In this document: in pieces, positions 1 to 9,672 of the stretch
How positions within the stretch are numbered: the first letter of the stretch is position 1
How the letters are laid out: each line of letters begins with the position of its first letter
Translations under genes and position numbers: made by a program
Notes under the pieces: generated by a model
Told to the model about the DNA's origin: nothing
Seen by the model: the letters and a program-made list of their open reading frames with translations, nothing else
Databases searched by the model: none
From: Rhodanobacter thiooxydans LCS2
Lineage (GTDB): Bacteria > Pseudomonadota > Gammaproteobacteria > Xanthomonadales > Rhodanobacteraceae
Direction: 5' to 3'
DNA: 64,000 nt
NCBI RefSeq assembly: GCF_000264375.1
Contig: NZ_AJXW01000010.1
Span: 62,001 to 126,000, forward strand

Positions 1-22
1 CGTCGAACTCGGTGCGCATTGA
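1..22 (+). CDS. 3' end of an upstream gene (partial)
   Basis: One frame runs from the window edge through codons for VELGAH to a TGA at 20-22, just ahead of the Shine-Dalgarno of the next gene. The spacing fits an operon partner. In XrtA loci the gene ahead of the FemAB-like gene is often a polysaccharide deacetylase, but six residues cannot identify it. Confidence 0.4.
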
Positions 23-33
23 GGGGATGCGAG

Positions 34-1095
34 ATGCTCGACCGTGCGCACGACAGTCATTCCGCCGATCCTTGCACCATCAGGCGTCTGGAAAGGGGCG
101 ACGAACGGCGCTGGGACAACTTTGTCGAGGGTGCGCCGCGGGCCACGTTTTTCCACCGGGTGGCCTGGCGCGGAATCCTGGAGCAGGTGCTCGGACACCG
201 CTGCCACTATCTGTACGCGGAACGGCACGGGGTCATCACCGGCGTTCTGCCGCTCGCGGAGATACGCAGCCGGCTGTTTGGCCACGCACTGATCTCGATG
301 CCGTTCTGCGTGTACGGCGGAGTGGTGGCGGGCGACCTGGGCAGCGAGGCACGGCTCACCCGGGCCGCCACCACGCTCGCCGACGAGCTGCGCGTCGACT
401 ATCTCGAACTGCGTGACCGCGAGCTGCGCCATCCCGGCTGGCCGGTCAAGGATCTGTACGTGGGCTTCCGCAAGGCGATCTGCGCGGACCACGACAGGAA
501 CCTCAAGGCGATCCCGCGCAAGCAGCGCGCCATGGTGCGCAAGGGCATGGGCGCCGGCTTGCAGGTGCGCCACGACGGCAGCATTGCCGAGTTCTACCGG
601 GTGTACGCCGAGAGCGTGCGCAATCTGGGTACGCCGGTGCTGTCGCGCAACTATTACACGCGGTTGCAGCAGGCGTTTGGCGAGGATTGCGAGGTTTCCG
701 TGGTCACCCACCAGGGACAGCCGGTGGCCGCGGTGATGAGCTTCTACTTCCGCGATGAAGTGCATCCGTATTACGGCGGCAGTGTGGCGCGTGGCCGCGA
801 TCTGGCGGCCAACGACTTCATGTACTGGGCAGTGATGCAGCGTGCGGCCGAGCGTGGCGCCCGGCTGTTCGACTACGGCCGCAGCAAGCAGGACAGCGGT
901 TCCTACCACTTCAAGAAGCATTGGGGCTTCGAGCCGCAACCGCTGCCGTATGCCTATTACCTGGTGCGCGCCAGGACGGTGCCGAATATCAGTCCCACCA
1001 ACAGCAAGTACCGACTTTTCATTGAAGCCTGGAAGCGGCTGCCGCTGCCGGTGAGTTGTGCGCTGGGGCCATGGCTTGCGCGGGATCTGGGCTAG
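34..1095 (+). CDS. FemAB-like GNAT protein, XrtA/PEP-CTERM-associated
   Basis: A 353-residue protein of the FemAB/GNAT-fold family found in exosortase A loci. The C-terminal half has the typical FemAB pattern: YRVYAESVRNLGTP, then a strand with PVAAVMSFYF, then YYGGS and a FDYGRSKQDSG segment before the closing FKKHWGFEPQ. FemAB enzymes transfer amino acids from aminoacyl-tRNA to peptidoglycan precursors; the acceptor for the exosortase-linked branch is unknown. The ATG at 34 is preferred over an in-frame TTG at 19 because GAGGGG lies just upstream. It is the first complete gene of the operon and ends 3 bp before the next start. Confidence 0.85.
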   Translation: MLDRAHDSHSADPCTIRRLERGDERRWDNFVEGAPRATFFHRVAWRGILEQVLGHRCHYLYAERHGVITGVLPLAEIRSRLFGHALISMPFCVYGGVVAGDLGSEARLTRAATTLADELRVDYLELRDRELRHPGWPVKDLYVGFRKAICADHDRNLKAIPRKQRAMVRKGMGAGLQVRHDGSIAEFYRVYAESVRNLGTPVLSRNYYTRLQQAFGEDCEVSVVTHQGQPVAAVMSFYFRDEVHPYYGGSVARGRDLAANDFMYWAVMQRAAERGARLFDYGRSKQDSGSYHFKKHWGFEPQPLPYAYYLVRARTVPNISPTNSKYRLFIEAWKRLPLPVSCALGPWLARDLG

Positions 1096-1098
1096 CGC

Positions 1099-2349
1099 AT
1101 GCAATCGGTACTGTTCCTCTGCCATCGGCTGCCCTGGCCACCCAGCAAGGGCGACAAGATCCGCTCATACCATGTGCTGCGACGGCTTGCCGGACGCTAC
1201 CGCGTGTACCTCGGCACGTTCGTGGACGATCCGGCCGACTGGCAGCACCTTGCGGCGGTCGAGGCCTTGTGCGCCGACGTATGTGTCCGGCCGTTGCCAT
1301 CCTGGCGCGCGGGCTGGCGTGCGCTTGCGGCGCTGACGCGGGGCGAGCCGCTTACCGTCGGGATCTACCGCGACCGCGTGATGCGGCGCTGGGTCGAACG
1401 GTTGCTGGCCGAGCACAAGCTGGAGTTGGCCTTGTGCTACTCGTCGGGCGTGGCGCCGTTCGTCATGCAGCACACCCAGTTGCGCCGGGTCATGGATTTC
1501 GTGGACGTGGACTCCGACAAGTGGAACCAGTATGCGCAGCAGGCCGGTGCCGTGAAGCGCCTGGTGTACCGGCGGGAAGCGCGGCGGCTGGCAGAGTTCG
1601 AGTGCACGATCGCCGCACAGTTCGACGCCAGCGTGTTCGTCTCGGAAGCCGAAGCGGCGTTCTTTCGGCAGCTGGTACCGGAGTCGGCCGGCCGGGTGCA
1701 CGGCATCCCCAATGGGGTGGATGCCGGATACTGGGATCCGCGGCGGGTCTGCTCCAGCCCCTACCGGCCGGGAGAACGGGTAGTGGTGTTTGTCGGCGCC
1801 ATGGATTACCGCGCCAACGTGGATGCGGTGTGGTGGTTCGCGCAGGAAGTCTGGCCGCGGATCGCCGCCCGACGCCAGGACGCCCGCTTCTACATCGTGG
1901 GGAGCCAGCCGACGGCAGCGGTGCGCGTGCTGGGCCAGCTCGCCGGTATCACGGTTACCGGGCGGGTGGAGGATGTGCGGCCATACCTGGCGCATGCGCA
2001 TGTCGTGACCGCACCGTTGCGGGTTGCGCGCGGCATCCAGAACAAGGTGCTGGAGGCGCTGGCCATGGAGAAGGTACTGCTGGCGACGCCTGCGGCCTAC
2101 GCGGGCGTCGCGGATTTCGCGGGCCGTCAGGGTTGCATCGATGAATCGCCCGAGGTCATGGCGACTGAGGCCTTGCGTTGGCTGGATGCGCCACAGGCGG
2201 TGCGGGTGTCGGCGGCCCGCGCCGAGGTGCTGTCCCGCTATGACTGGGGGCGCAGTCTCGACACATATGAAAACGTGTTGCGCAATGTGCGGCACGGCGC
2301 AGCCTCCATGGATGTCATTGGCACTGCCGGGTTGGGAGTCTGCCCATGA
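1099..2349 (+). CDS. GT4-type sugar transferase, XrtA/EpsH-associated (Stp1 type)
   Basis: A 416-residue glycosyltransferase of GT-B fold. The N-terminus (LFLCHRLPWPPSKGDKIRS, then LGTFVDDPADWQH) is the signature of the first PEP-CTERM/EpsH-associated sugar transferase family. The C-terminal donor-binding half has VVVFVGAMDYRANVDAV and a late RGIQNKVLEALAM motif in place of the usual EX7E. It should add a sugar to the lipid-linked exopolysaccharide repeat at the cytoplasmic face. Its stop overlaps the xrtA start by 4 bp (ATGA), so translation is probably coupled. The exact sugar cannot be read from sequence. Confidence 0.88.
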   Translation: MQSVLFLCHRLPWPPSKGDKIRSYHVLRRLAGRYRVYLGTFVDDPADWQHLAAVEALCADVCVRPLPSWRAGWRALAALTRGEPLTVGIYRDRVMRRWVERLLAEHKLELALCYSSGVAPFVMQHTQLRRVMDFVDVDSDKWNQYAQQAGAVKRLVYRREARRLAEFECTIAAQFDASVFVSEAEAAFFRQLVPESAGRVHGIPNGVDAGYWDPRRVCSSPYRPGERVVVFVGAMDYRANVDAVWWFAQEVWPRIAARRQDARFYIVGSQPTAAVRVLGQLAGITVTGRVEDVRPYLAHAHVVTAPLRVARGIQNKVLEALAMEKVLLATPAAYAGVADFAGRQGCIDESPEVMATEALRWLDAPQAVRVSAARAEVLSRYDWGRSLDTYENVLRNVRHGAASMDVIGTAGLGVCP

Positions 2350-3914
2350 ACAGGCCGTTTGCCGCCGTGGCCGGCTTCTCCGTGCGCACGCCCGACTGGG
2401 TACTGGCCGCAGCTGCGTTCGCCGTCGCCGTCGTGGTGCTGCTGGTCTGCTACTGGCGGACCGTGCAATCGCTGGTATGGGCCTGGGCTCACGATGGTAC
2501 TTACCAGTACGCCTTCCTGATCTTTCCGTTGAGCCTGTGGGTGGCATCCGGTCTGCGCCACCAACTCCAGGCGAGCGAGCCGGTGCCCAGCATCTGGGGC
2601 CTGGCGGCAGTGACGGCGCTGGTGTTCGTCTGGTACGCCGGCCGCCTGCTCGACGTCAATCTGGCGCAGCACTTCGCGTTCGTGGCGCTGTTTCCGGCGC
2701 TGGTGCTGGCCTGCTGGGGATGGCAGGCGTTATGGGTGCTGGCGTTTCCGCTCGGCTATCTGGTGGTGTTCGCGGTTCCCTGGGGCGACGCGCTGGTGGG
2801 GCCGCTGCAGGACATCACGGCGCATTTCGCCGTGCGTGCGCTGGAGTTGACCGGCACGCCGGTGCTGCTCAACGGCCGCGAGATCATCACGCCCTCGGCG
2901 GTATGGATGGTGGCTGATGCATGCAGCGGCGTGAAATTCTTCATCGCCTGCACGGCGCTCGGCTGTCTGTATGCCTACCTGATGTACCGGCGCTGGTGGA
3001 AGCGGGTGGTGTTCGTGGCACTGGCGGCGGTGGTGCCGGTCGTCGCGAATGGCCTGCGGGTGTATTTCACCGTGCTGATTGGCGAGACCTGGGGGCCGGA
3101 ATACGCGACCGGCACGGACCACCTGATTTTTGGCTGGCAGTTCTTCGGCACGGTGCTGCTGCTGCTGTTGCTGGTCGGCTGGTTCTTCCGCGACCCGCCG
3201 GTGATGTCGGAACATTCCCTCGCCCGCGGCAACATGCCGGCCACTGCGCGCACCATGGTGTGGCCGGCGGCGGTGGCGCTGTTGATCGCGGGTCCGGCCC
3301 TGGCCGTCGGACTGGCGGCCCCGGTACCGCCGGAAACCGTGCAGCTGACCGCACCAACGATCGCCGGCTGGAACGGGCCACAGGCTGCCGCAGACGGCTG
3401 GCGGCCGATCTTCCGGGGGGCGGCGGGGCAGGTGCGTGTGTCCTACCAATCGGCCGCCAGCGGCGACGTGGTCGAGTTGTTTCATGCCATCTATACCGGC
3501 AAGCCGCGCCGGGGGCATACCCTGATCACCTACGGCAACGATCTCTACGATCCGGCGCGCGCGCAAATCCTGAGTCGCACCCGCCGGCAGCTCGACCTGG
3601 CCAGCGGATGGAGCACGACTGCCGCCGAGCTGCGGCTGGCGGGCGCGAGCGGCTCGCGGTTGGTGTGGTACTGGTATTGCGTTGATCGGCACTGCACCCG
3701 CTCGCCGGTGCTGGCGAAGCTGCTGCAGGCGTGGGCCGTACTGCGCGGGCAGCTGCCTCGTTCTTCGGTGTGGGCATTGTCGTCGCCGGTTGGCGGCGAC
3801 GATGCCGATCGGGTGCGGACGAAGCTGCATGTCTTTGCGCAGGCGCTGCCCGTACCCGGCACGCCGGAGGTGCAGGCGCAGCAGTCACCCGATCTTGCGG
3901 GGAGCCAGCCATGA
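2346..3914 (+). CDS. xrtA: Exosortase A fused to an EpsI domain
   Basis: A 522-residue integral membrane protein. Residues 1-285 form the exosortase with about eight hydrophobic segments and the expected catalytic set: Cys193 in ACSGVKFF, Arg238 in NGLRV and His259 in TDHLIFG. Exosortases are cysteine transpeptidase-like enzymes thought to cut PEP-CTERM tails and pass the proteins on across the inner membrane. From about residue 300 the protein continues as a soluble EpsI domain (VQLTAPTIAGW, then VELFHAIYTGKPRRGH and a WYWYCVDRHCT segment), which in many species is encoded separately. The three PEP-CTERM proteins in this window are likely substrates. Confidence 0.93.
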   Translation: MNRPFAAVAGFSVRTPDWVLAAAAFAVAVVVLLVCYWRTVQSLVWAWAHDGTYQYAFLIFPLSLWVASGLRHQLQASEPVPSIWGLAAVTALVFVWYAGRLLDVNLAQHFAFVALFPALVLACWGWQALWVLAFPLGYLVVFAVPWGDALVGPLQDITAHFAVRALELTGTPVLLNGREIITPSAVWMVADACSGVKFFIACTALGCLYAYLMYRRWWKRVVFVALAAVVPVVANGLRVYFTVLIGETWGPEYATGTDHLIFGWQFFGTVLLLLLLVGWFFRDPPVMSEHSLARGNMPATARTMVWPAAVALLIAGPALAVGLAAPVPPETVQLTAPTIAGWNGPQAAADGWRPIFRGAAGQVRVSYQSAASGDVVELFHAIYTGKPRRGHTLITYGNDLYDPARAQILSRTRRQLDLASGWSTTAAELRLAGASGSRLVWYWYCVDRHCTRSPVLAKLLQAWAVLRGQLPRSSVWALSSPVGGDDADRVRTKLHVFAQALPVPGTPEVQAQQSPDLAGSQP

Positions 3915-5107
3915 ACGCCCGGCCGCTGATCGTGCATGTGCTCTACCGGCTGGACACCGGCGGCATGGAGCGCGTCGTGGTGTCGCTGATCAACGCGACG
4001 CATGATCGTTACCGCCACGCGGTGATTGCGCTGACCGGTTGCGGAGCGTTGCGGCACGAAATCGAGCATGCGGTCACCGCCTGCGTATCGCTCGGAAAGA
4101 AACCGGGCAAGGACTGGTCCTGCTATTTCCGCTTCTGGCGCGCGCTGCGCGCGCTGAAACCGGACCTGGTGCAGACCTACAACATCGGAACGCTGGATCT
4201 GGCGCCGCTGGTGAAACTGGCCGGCGTGCGCCGGCTGGTCCACGCCGAACACGGGCGTGACGCTGCCGATCCGCATGGAGACAATCGCACATACCATCGC
4301 CTGCGGCGCTGGATGGCGCCGCTGGTCGAGCGATATGTCGCGGTGTCGCCGGACCTGCGGGCGTGGCTCACGCAGCGGGTGGGCATTCGGTCGTCCAAGG
4401 TGACGTACATCGCGAACGGGATTGATACGGTGCCCTTCGACGTGCCGCGCCTCCGGTTCGGTGCGCGCACGCTGCTGGGCGGTTTTGCGCCGCCGGGCAC
4501 CATGCTGGTTGGCAATGTGGCGCGCCTCGACAAGGTCAAGGATCACGCCGGTTTGCTGCTTGCGTTCAAGCTGTTGCGTGAGGAATGCGAGTCGGGAAAT
4601 GCCGCGTGCCGCCTGATCATCGCCGGTGACGGGCCGCAGCGCGGGGAGCTGGAACAGCAGATCGTCCGGCTTGGCCTGACCGAAACGGTGCGGCTGCTCG
4701 GCAACCGCAGCGACGTGGCGCAACTGCTGGCGGAGTGCGACGTGTTTGCCTTGTCTTCCGTCGCCGAAGGCATGCCGATCACCTTGCTGGAAGCCATGGC
4801 CGCAGGGCTGCCAGTGGTTGCAACCGATGTCGGGGGCGTAGCTTCGGTGATCGAGGACGGGGTGACCGGTACGCTGGTGCCGCCTGGCGATCCTCACGCC
4901 CTGGCGGCGGCGCTGCACTTCTATGTCGCCGATGAGCCACTGCGGCGTCGGCATGGTGACGCCGGACGCGCGCGCGTCGCTGCGCATTTCAGCTTGCGCA
5001 GCATGGTGTCCGCGTATGTCGCGCTGTACGACGAACTGCTGGGTCGGCAGACGAATGCCGTGCAGCCACGCATGGTTTCCGGCCTGACCGGACACAAGGA
5101 GAACTGA
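3911..5107 (+). CDS. GT4 sugar transferase, XrtA/EpsH-associated (Stp2 type)
   Basis: A 398-residue GT-B glycosyltransferase. The start is the ATG at 3911, which overlaps the xrtA stop as ATGA; longer readings of the frame have no support. It opens with IVHVLYRLDTGGMERVV, typical of the second EpsH-associated sugar transferase family, and carries the GT4 donor motif EGMPITLLEAMAAGLPVVAT near residue 290. Membrane-peripheral assembly of the repeat unit is the expected role. The next gene begins 1 bp after its stop. Confidence 0.88.
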   Translation: MNARPLIVHVLYRLDTGGMERVVVSLINATHDRYRHAVIALTGCGALRHEIEHAVTACVSLGKKPGKDWSCYFRFWRALRALKPDLVQTYNIGTLDLAPLVKLAGVRRLVHAEHGRDAADPHGDNRTYHRLRRWMAPLVERYVAVSPDLRAWLTQRVGIRSSKVTYIANGIDTVPFDVPRLRFGARTLLGGFAPPGTMLVGNVARLDKVKDHAGLLLAFKLLREECESGNAACRLIIAGDGPQRGELEQQIVRLGLTETVRLLGNRSDVAQLLAECDVFALSSVAEGMPITLLEAMAAGLPVVATDVGGVASVIEDGVTGTLVPPGDPHALAAALHFYVADEPLRRRHGDAGRARVAAHFSLRSMVSAYVALYDELLGRQTNAVQPRMVSGLTGHKEN

Positions 5108-5108
5108 C

Positions 5109-7058
5109 ATGTGCGGTCTGGCCGGGATCGTCTCGTCGCGGCATGCCGGCATGGATGAAAAAATCCTGCTGGCCATGCGCGACGCGCAGCGGCACCGCGG
5201 ACCGGACGAGGCCGGGCTGTATCTCGGCAGGGGCGTGGGGTTGGGGCATCGTCGCCTGTCCATCATCGACCTGGGCCATGGGCAGCAGCCGATGGTGGAT
5301 GAAGTGGCCGGTCTGGCGCTGGTCTACAACGGTGAGCTGTACAACTTCCCGGCGCTCAAGGCCGAACTGGAGGCGGCGGGTGTGGTGTTTCGCAGCCGCT
5401 GCGATACCGAAGTGCTGCTGCGCGCCTGGCAGCAGTGGGGTGAAGCCTGCCTGGCACATCTGGTGGGCATGTTTGCGTTCGCGGTGTGGGACATGCGTGC
5501 GCAGCGCATCCACCTGGCCCGCGATCAGTTGGGCATCAAGCCGCTGCATTACGGCTTCACCCGCTCCGGCGATCTGGTGTTCGCTTCCGAACTCAAGGGG
5601 CTGCTGGCGCATCCCGGCGTGGAACGCAGGCTCGATCCGCAGGCGCTGGAAGATTACCTCGCGCTCGGTTACGTGCCGGACCCGCGCAGCATCTATCGCG
5701 GAATCTTCAAACTGCCGCCCGGCCATTCGTTGAGCTGGCGCGCCGGCGAGCCGCGACCGGTGCCCCGCCAATACTGGGATGTGCCGTTCAAGCTTGCCGC
5801 CGACATGACGGCTGATGAAGCTGCAGTGCAGCTGCACGGCTTGCTGGACAGCGTCGTGGCAGGACAAATGGTTGCGGACGTGCCGCTAGGCGCGTTTCTT
5901 TCCGGCGGCGTGGACTCCAGCGCCGTGGTGGCCAGCATGAGCCGGGTGTCACCGCAACCGGTGCGCACTTGCTCGATCGGTTTCGACCACGGCGGTTTCG
6001 ACGAGACCGTCTATGCGCGGCGTGTGGCCGAGCATCTGCATGCGCAGCATTTCGAGCGGCGAGTCAGCGCCGATGATTACGACCTGCTCGACACGCTGGC
6101 GGCGGTTTACGACGAGCCATTTGCCGACAGCTCGGCGCTGCCGACGTACCGCGTGTGCGAGTTGGCACGGACCCAGGTGACCGTGGCGCTGTCCGGCGAT
6201 GGCGGCGACGAGGATTTCGCCGGTTATCGGCGCTACCGCCTGCATGCATGGGAAAGCGGCCTGCGTGCGCGCTTGCCGCTGGCGTTGCGCAAGCCGCTGT
6301 TCGGTCTGTTGGGCAGTCTCTATCCCAAGGCTGACTGGGCGCCGCGCCCGCTGCGCGCCAAAACCACGCTGCAGGCCCTCGCCCGCGGCGACGTGGAGGC
6401 GTATTTCCACACCGTCAGCACCACCCCGATGGCGCTGCGCCAGCAGCTGTACAGCGCAAGCTTCAAGCGCGAACTGCAGGGTTACAACGCGCTCGCCGTG
6501 TTCCGCGCCCACGCCGCACGCGCGCCCACCGATCATCCACTGCTGCTGGCCCAGTACCTGGACTTCAAGAGCTGGCTTCCCGGCGACATCCTGACCAAGG
6601 TGGACCGGGCCAGCATGGCGCACAGCCTGGAGGTGCGCGTACCGCTGCTCGATCACCGCCTGGTCGAGTGGGCGTCATCGTTGCCACCCGGGTTGAAGCT
6701 GAAGGGAGGTACCGGGAAATACATCCTCAAGAAAACGCTCGAACCGGACTTGCCGCACGACGTGCTGTATCGGAGCAAGATGGGTTTCAGTGTGCCGCTG
6801 GCAGCGTGGTTGCGCGGGCCGCTCGCACGGCGCGCCCGGGACGCCTTGCTTGCCGGAGCCATTGCCGAATGCGGGTACTTCGAACCGGCCATGCTCGATC
6901 GGCTGCTGCGGCAGCATGAAGCTGGCCGGCGCGATCACGGCGCGACGCTGTGGAGCCTGCTGATGCTGGACGCCTTTCTGCGCCGGATGCAGCAGCCCGC
7001 TGCCGCAGCCACCGCCGAGGCGGCACGCAGGGTCGTGGCAGCCGGGGTACAGCCATGA
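5109..7058 (+). CDS. Asparagine-synthase-like amidotransferase, XrtA-associated
   Basis: A 649-residue AsnB-type enzyme. The N-terminal class II glutamine amidotransferase domain is intact: MCGLAGI places the nucleophile Cys2, followed by RGPDEAG, RLSIIDL and YNGELYN. The synthetase half carries the PP-loop LSGGVDSSAVV near residue 265 and LSGDGGDEDFAGY near residue 363. The family recurs beside exosortase A and probably amidates a sugar acid or lipid-linked intermediate rather than making free asparagine; that is an inference from context. Its stop overlaps the next start (ATGA). Confidence 0.9.
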   Translation: MCGLAGIVSSRHAGMDEKILLAMRDAQRHRGPDEAGLYLGRGVGLGHRRLSIIDLGHGQQPMVDEVAGLALVYNGELYNFPALKAELEAAGVVFRSRCDTEVLLRAWQQWGEACLAHLVGMFAFAVWDMRAQRIHLARDQLGIKPLHYGFTRSGDLVFASELKGLLAHPGVERRLDPQALEDYLALGYVPDPRSIYRGIFKLPPGHSLSWRAGEPRPVPRQYWDVPFKLAADMTADEAAVQLHGLLDSVVAGQMVADVPLGAFLSGGVDSSAVVASMSRVSPQPVRTCSIGFDHGGFDETVYARRVAEHLHAQHFERRVSADDYDLLDTLAAVYDEPFADSSALPTYRVCELARTQVTVALSGDGGDEDFAGYRRYRLHAWESGLRARLPLALRKPLFGLLGSLYPKADWAPRPLRAKTTLQALARGDVEAYFHTVSTTPMALRQQLYSASFKRELQGYNALAVFRAHAARAPTDHPLLLAQYLDFKSWLPGDILTKVDRASMAHSLEVRVPLLDHRLVEWASSLPPGLKLKGGTGKYILKKTLEPDLPHDVLYRSKMGFSVPLAAWLRGPLARRARDALLAGAIAECGYFEPAMLDRLLRQHEAGRRDHGATLWSLLMLDAFLRRMQQPAAAATAEAARRVVAAGVQP

Positions 7059-8374
7059 GGAACGTATCGGTCAACGACGTTGCCGGTGGTGTCATGTCGT
7101 CAGCAGAAGACACATTCGACGCGGCGCAGAAGAGTGCCGGGGCCGGCGCCGAGGCGGGTGGCGAACGCAGGATTCGCCTGCTGGTCTTCACCAGCCTGTA
7201 TCCGAATGCCGCCCAACCGCGCCACGGCGTGTTCGTCGAAGAGCGGTTGCGCCATCTCGTGGATTCCGGGCGGGTGACCGCGACGGTCGTGGCGCCGGTG
7301 CCGTGGTTTCCGTTCCGGCATCCGCGCTTCGGGGCCTACTCGGCATTTGCCAGGGTGCCTGCGCATGAGCAGCGCCACGGCATCCAGATCAGCCATCCGC
7401 GCTATCCGGCCATTCCGAAGCTTGGCATGAGCATCGCGCCATGGCTGATGTATCGCGCCCTGCTGCCGGTTCTGAGGAAACTGCAGGCCGACGGGACCGG
7501 CTTCGACCTGATCGATGCCCACTACTTTTACCCGGATGGCGTGGCGGCGGCGCGGCTGGGTGCGGCGCTGGGCAAACCGGTGGTGATCACCGCGCGCGGT
7601 ACCGACGTGACGTGGATCCCGCACTATCGTCGACCCAGGGCGCAAATCCGGTGGGCAGCGGAGCGCGCCGCCGCCATCGTGGCCGTATCGCAGGCGCTGA
7701 AGGAAAAAATCGCCGCCCTGGGCGTTGACCCGGGGAAGATCACGGTGCTGCGCAATGGCGTTGACCTTGATCGTTTCGGGCCACGGGACCGCGGGGCGAT
7801 CCGTGCCGGATTGGGCCTCACCGGTCCGGTGTGGTTGACGGTGGGCCATCTGGTTGCGCTCAAGGGTGTGCACCTTGTCATCGCGGCGCTGGCGCACGTG
7901 CCCGAGGCGACGCTGCTGGTCGCCGGTGAGGGGCCGGAACAGCGCAAGCTGCGCGGCCTGGTGGACCGGCTGGGACTCCACGCGCGCGTGCGCATGCTCG
8001 GCGCCATTCCCCACGCGCAGCTGTGCGACTACTACAACGCGGCGGACGTGCTGGTGCAGGCGTCGAGCCGCGAAGGCATGCCCAACGTCGTGCTGGAATC
8101 GCTGGCCTGCGGTACGCCGGTAGTGGCCGCGCCGTTTGCCGGTGCCAGCGAGTTGCTGGATGTGCCTGAAGCGGGGGAGATCACTGCGCAGCGGAGTGCC
8201 GAAGGCATTGCCGCCGCATGGCTGCGCTTGCGCGACCGGGCGCCGGCACGCGCCGCCACCCGCGCCACGGCGGAGCGGCTGGGGTGGCCGCCGGTGGTGG
8301 AAGCGCAGCACGCACTCTATGCGCGGGTGCGATTGGCCGCTGCCGGTGGCGCGATGCCCGGAGCAGGGCCATGA
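7055..8374 (+). CDS. GT4 family glycosyltransferase
   Basis: A 439-residue GT-B enzyme with the ATG at 7055 overlapping the previous stop; an internal ATG at 7094 is also possible because the first 35 residues look unstructured. The acceptor half starts at LLVFTSLYPNAAQPRHGVFVE and includes DLIDAHYFYPDG and ITARGTDV. The donor half has the EX7E motif REGMPNVVLESLACGTPVV. It belongs to a branch common in polysaccharide loci with several transferases. Specificity is unknown. Confidence 0.85.
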   Translation: MRNVSVNDVAGGVMSSAEDTFDAAQKSAGAGAEAGGERRIRLLVFTSLYPNAAQPRHGVFVEERLRHLVDSGRVTATVVAPVPWFPFRHPRFGAYSAFARVPAHEQRHGIQISHPRYPAIPKLGMSIAPWLMYRALLPVLRKLQADGTGFDLIDAHYFYPDGVAAARLGAALGKPVVITARGTDVTWIPHYRRPRAQIRWAAERAAAIVAVSQALKEKIAALGVDPGKITVLRNGVDLDRFGPRDRGAIRAGLGLTGPVWLTVGHLVALKGVHLVIAALAHVPEATLLVAGEGPEQRKLRGLVDRLGLHARVRMLGAIPHAQLCDYYNAADVLVQASSREGMPNVVLESLACGTPVVAAPFAGASELLDVPEAGEITAQRSAEGIAAAWLRLRDRAPARAATRATAERLGWPPVVEAQHALYARVRLAAAGGAMPGAGP

Positions 8375-9672
8375 ACGACATCATGAACGTTGCGCCGCGT
8401 CAGGCTCGGCCAGGGGCGTCGGCTGACCAGCCGTTGCGCATCCTGCACGTGCTCGACCATTCGTTGCCCCTGCACAGCGGTTATACATTCCGCACGCTCG
8501 CCATCCTCGAGGCGCAGCGCGCGCTGGGCTGGGAAACGATGCAACTGACCGGCCCCCGGCAGGGCGACGACCCGCAGCGCGAAGAACATGTCGGCGACTG
8601 GATGTTCTACCGCACGCCGCCGGCCTCGGGTTTCCTGGCGAAGTTGCCGCTGGTCCGGTATCGCTGCCTGATGCGCGCGTTGCAGACCCGGCTTGCCGAG
8701 GTGGTGGACAGCGTGCGCCCGGACATTCTCCATGCGCATTCGCCGGTGCTGGATGCGCTGCCCGCGCTTGCGGTGGGCCGGGCCGCCGGCATCCCGGTGG
8801 TGTACGAGGTCCGTGCGTTCTGGGAAGACGCTGCGGTCGACCTTGGTACAGCGCGCGAGGGAGGGGCGCGGTATCGGTTGACGCGCGCGCTGGAAACCCG
8901 GGCACTGCAGCAGGCAGACGCCGTGACCACGATCTGCGACGGCTTGCGTGGCGACATGCTGGAGCGCGGCATTCCCGCCGACAAGGTCACCGTCATTCCC
9001 AACGCCGTGGACATTACCCGGTTTCGATCCACGGCCAGCGCCGATGTGGCGCTGCTGGAGAAATACGGACTCGTGCGCGGGTACACGCTGGGCTTTGCCG
9101 GCTCGTTCTACGCCTATGAGGGGCTGGACGCGCTGCTCCGGGCCATGCCGCTGGTGCTGCGCGCGGTGCCGCAGGCGCGCCTGCTGCTGCTGGGCGGCGG
9201 TCCGCAGGAGGCCGCCCTGCGCGCGCTGGCTGCCCGCCTCGGCCTCGAGCGCGAGGTGCACTTTGTCGGTCGCGTGCCGCACGGCGAAGTCACCCGCTAC
9301 TACGGTGTCATGGACGTCATGGTCTATCCGCGCATCTCGCGGCGGCTGACGGAGCTGGTGACGCCGCTGAAGCCGCTCGAGGCGATGGCCATGGGCAAGC
9401 TGGTGGCCGCGTCGGATGTCGGCGGCCACCGCGAGCTGATCCGCGATGGCCGCAACGGCCACCTTTTCCCCGCTGGCTCGCCCGAGGCGCTCGCGCAGTG
9501 CCTGATCGAGTTGCTGACGACGCACGCGGCTTGGGACAAGGTGATCGCCAACGGGCAGGCGTTCGTCGAGCGCGAACGCACCTGGTCGGCAAGCGTGGCG
9601 CGTTACCGCGCCGTCTATGCCGACGTACTCGAGCGTCGCCGGCGCAGTACTGGAGGGGCACATGATCGCTGA
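8371..9672 (+). CDS. GT4 glycosyltransferase, exosortase A-associated (Daro_2409 type)
   Basis: A 433-residue glycosyltransferase whose ATG at 8371 forms an ATGA overlap with the previous gene. After a 25-residue leader it has ILHVLDHSLPLHSGYTFRT, the hallmark of the third exosortase-linked transferase family. A GLDALLRAMP strand and the segment RLTELVTPLKPLEAMAMGK mark the donor site; the EX7E glutamate pair is spaced differently from canonical GT4. It overlaps the following ATP-grasp gene by 11 bp. Confidence 0.87.
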   Translation: MNDIMNVAPRQARPGASADQPLRILHVLDHSLPLHSGYTFRTLAILEAQRALGWETMQLTGPRQGDDPQREEHVGDWMFYRTPPASGFLAKLPLVRYRCLMRALQTRLAEVVDSVRPDILHAHSPVLDALPALAVGRAAGIPVVYEVRAFWEDAAVDLGTAREGGARYRLTRALETRALQQADAVTTICDGLRGDMLERGIPADKVTVIPNAVDITRFRSTASADVALLEKYGLVRGYTLGFAGSFYAYEGLDALLRAMPLVLRAVPQARLLLLGGGPQEAALRALAARLGLEREVHFVGRVPHGEVTRYYGVMDVMVYPRISRRLTELVTPLKPLEAMAMGKLVAASDVGGHRELIRDGRNGHLFPAGSPEALAQCLIELLTTHAAWDKVIANGQAFVERERTWSASVARYRAVYADVLERRRRSTGGAHDR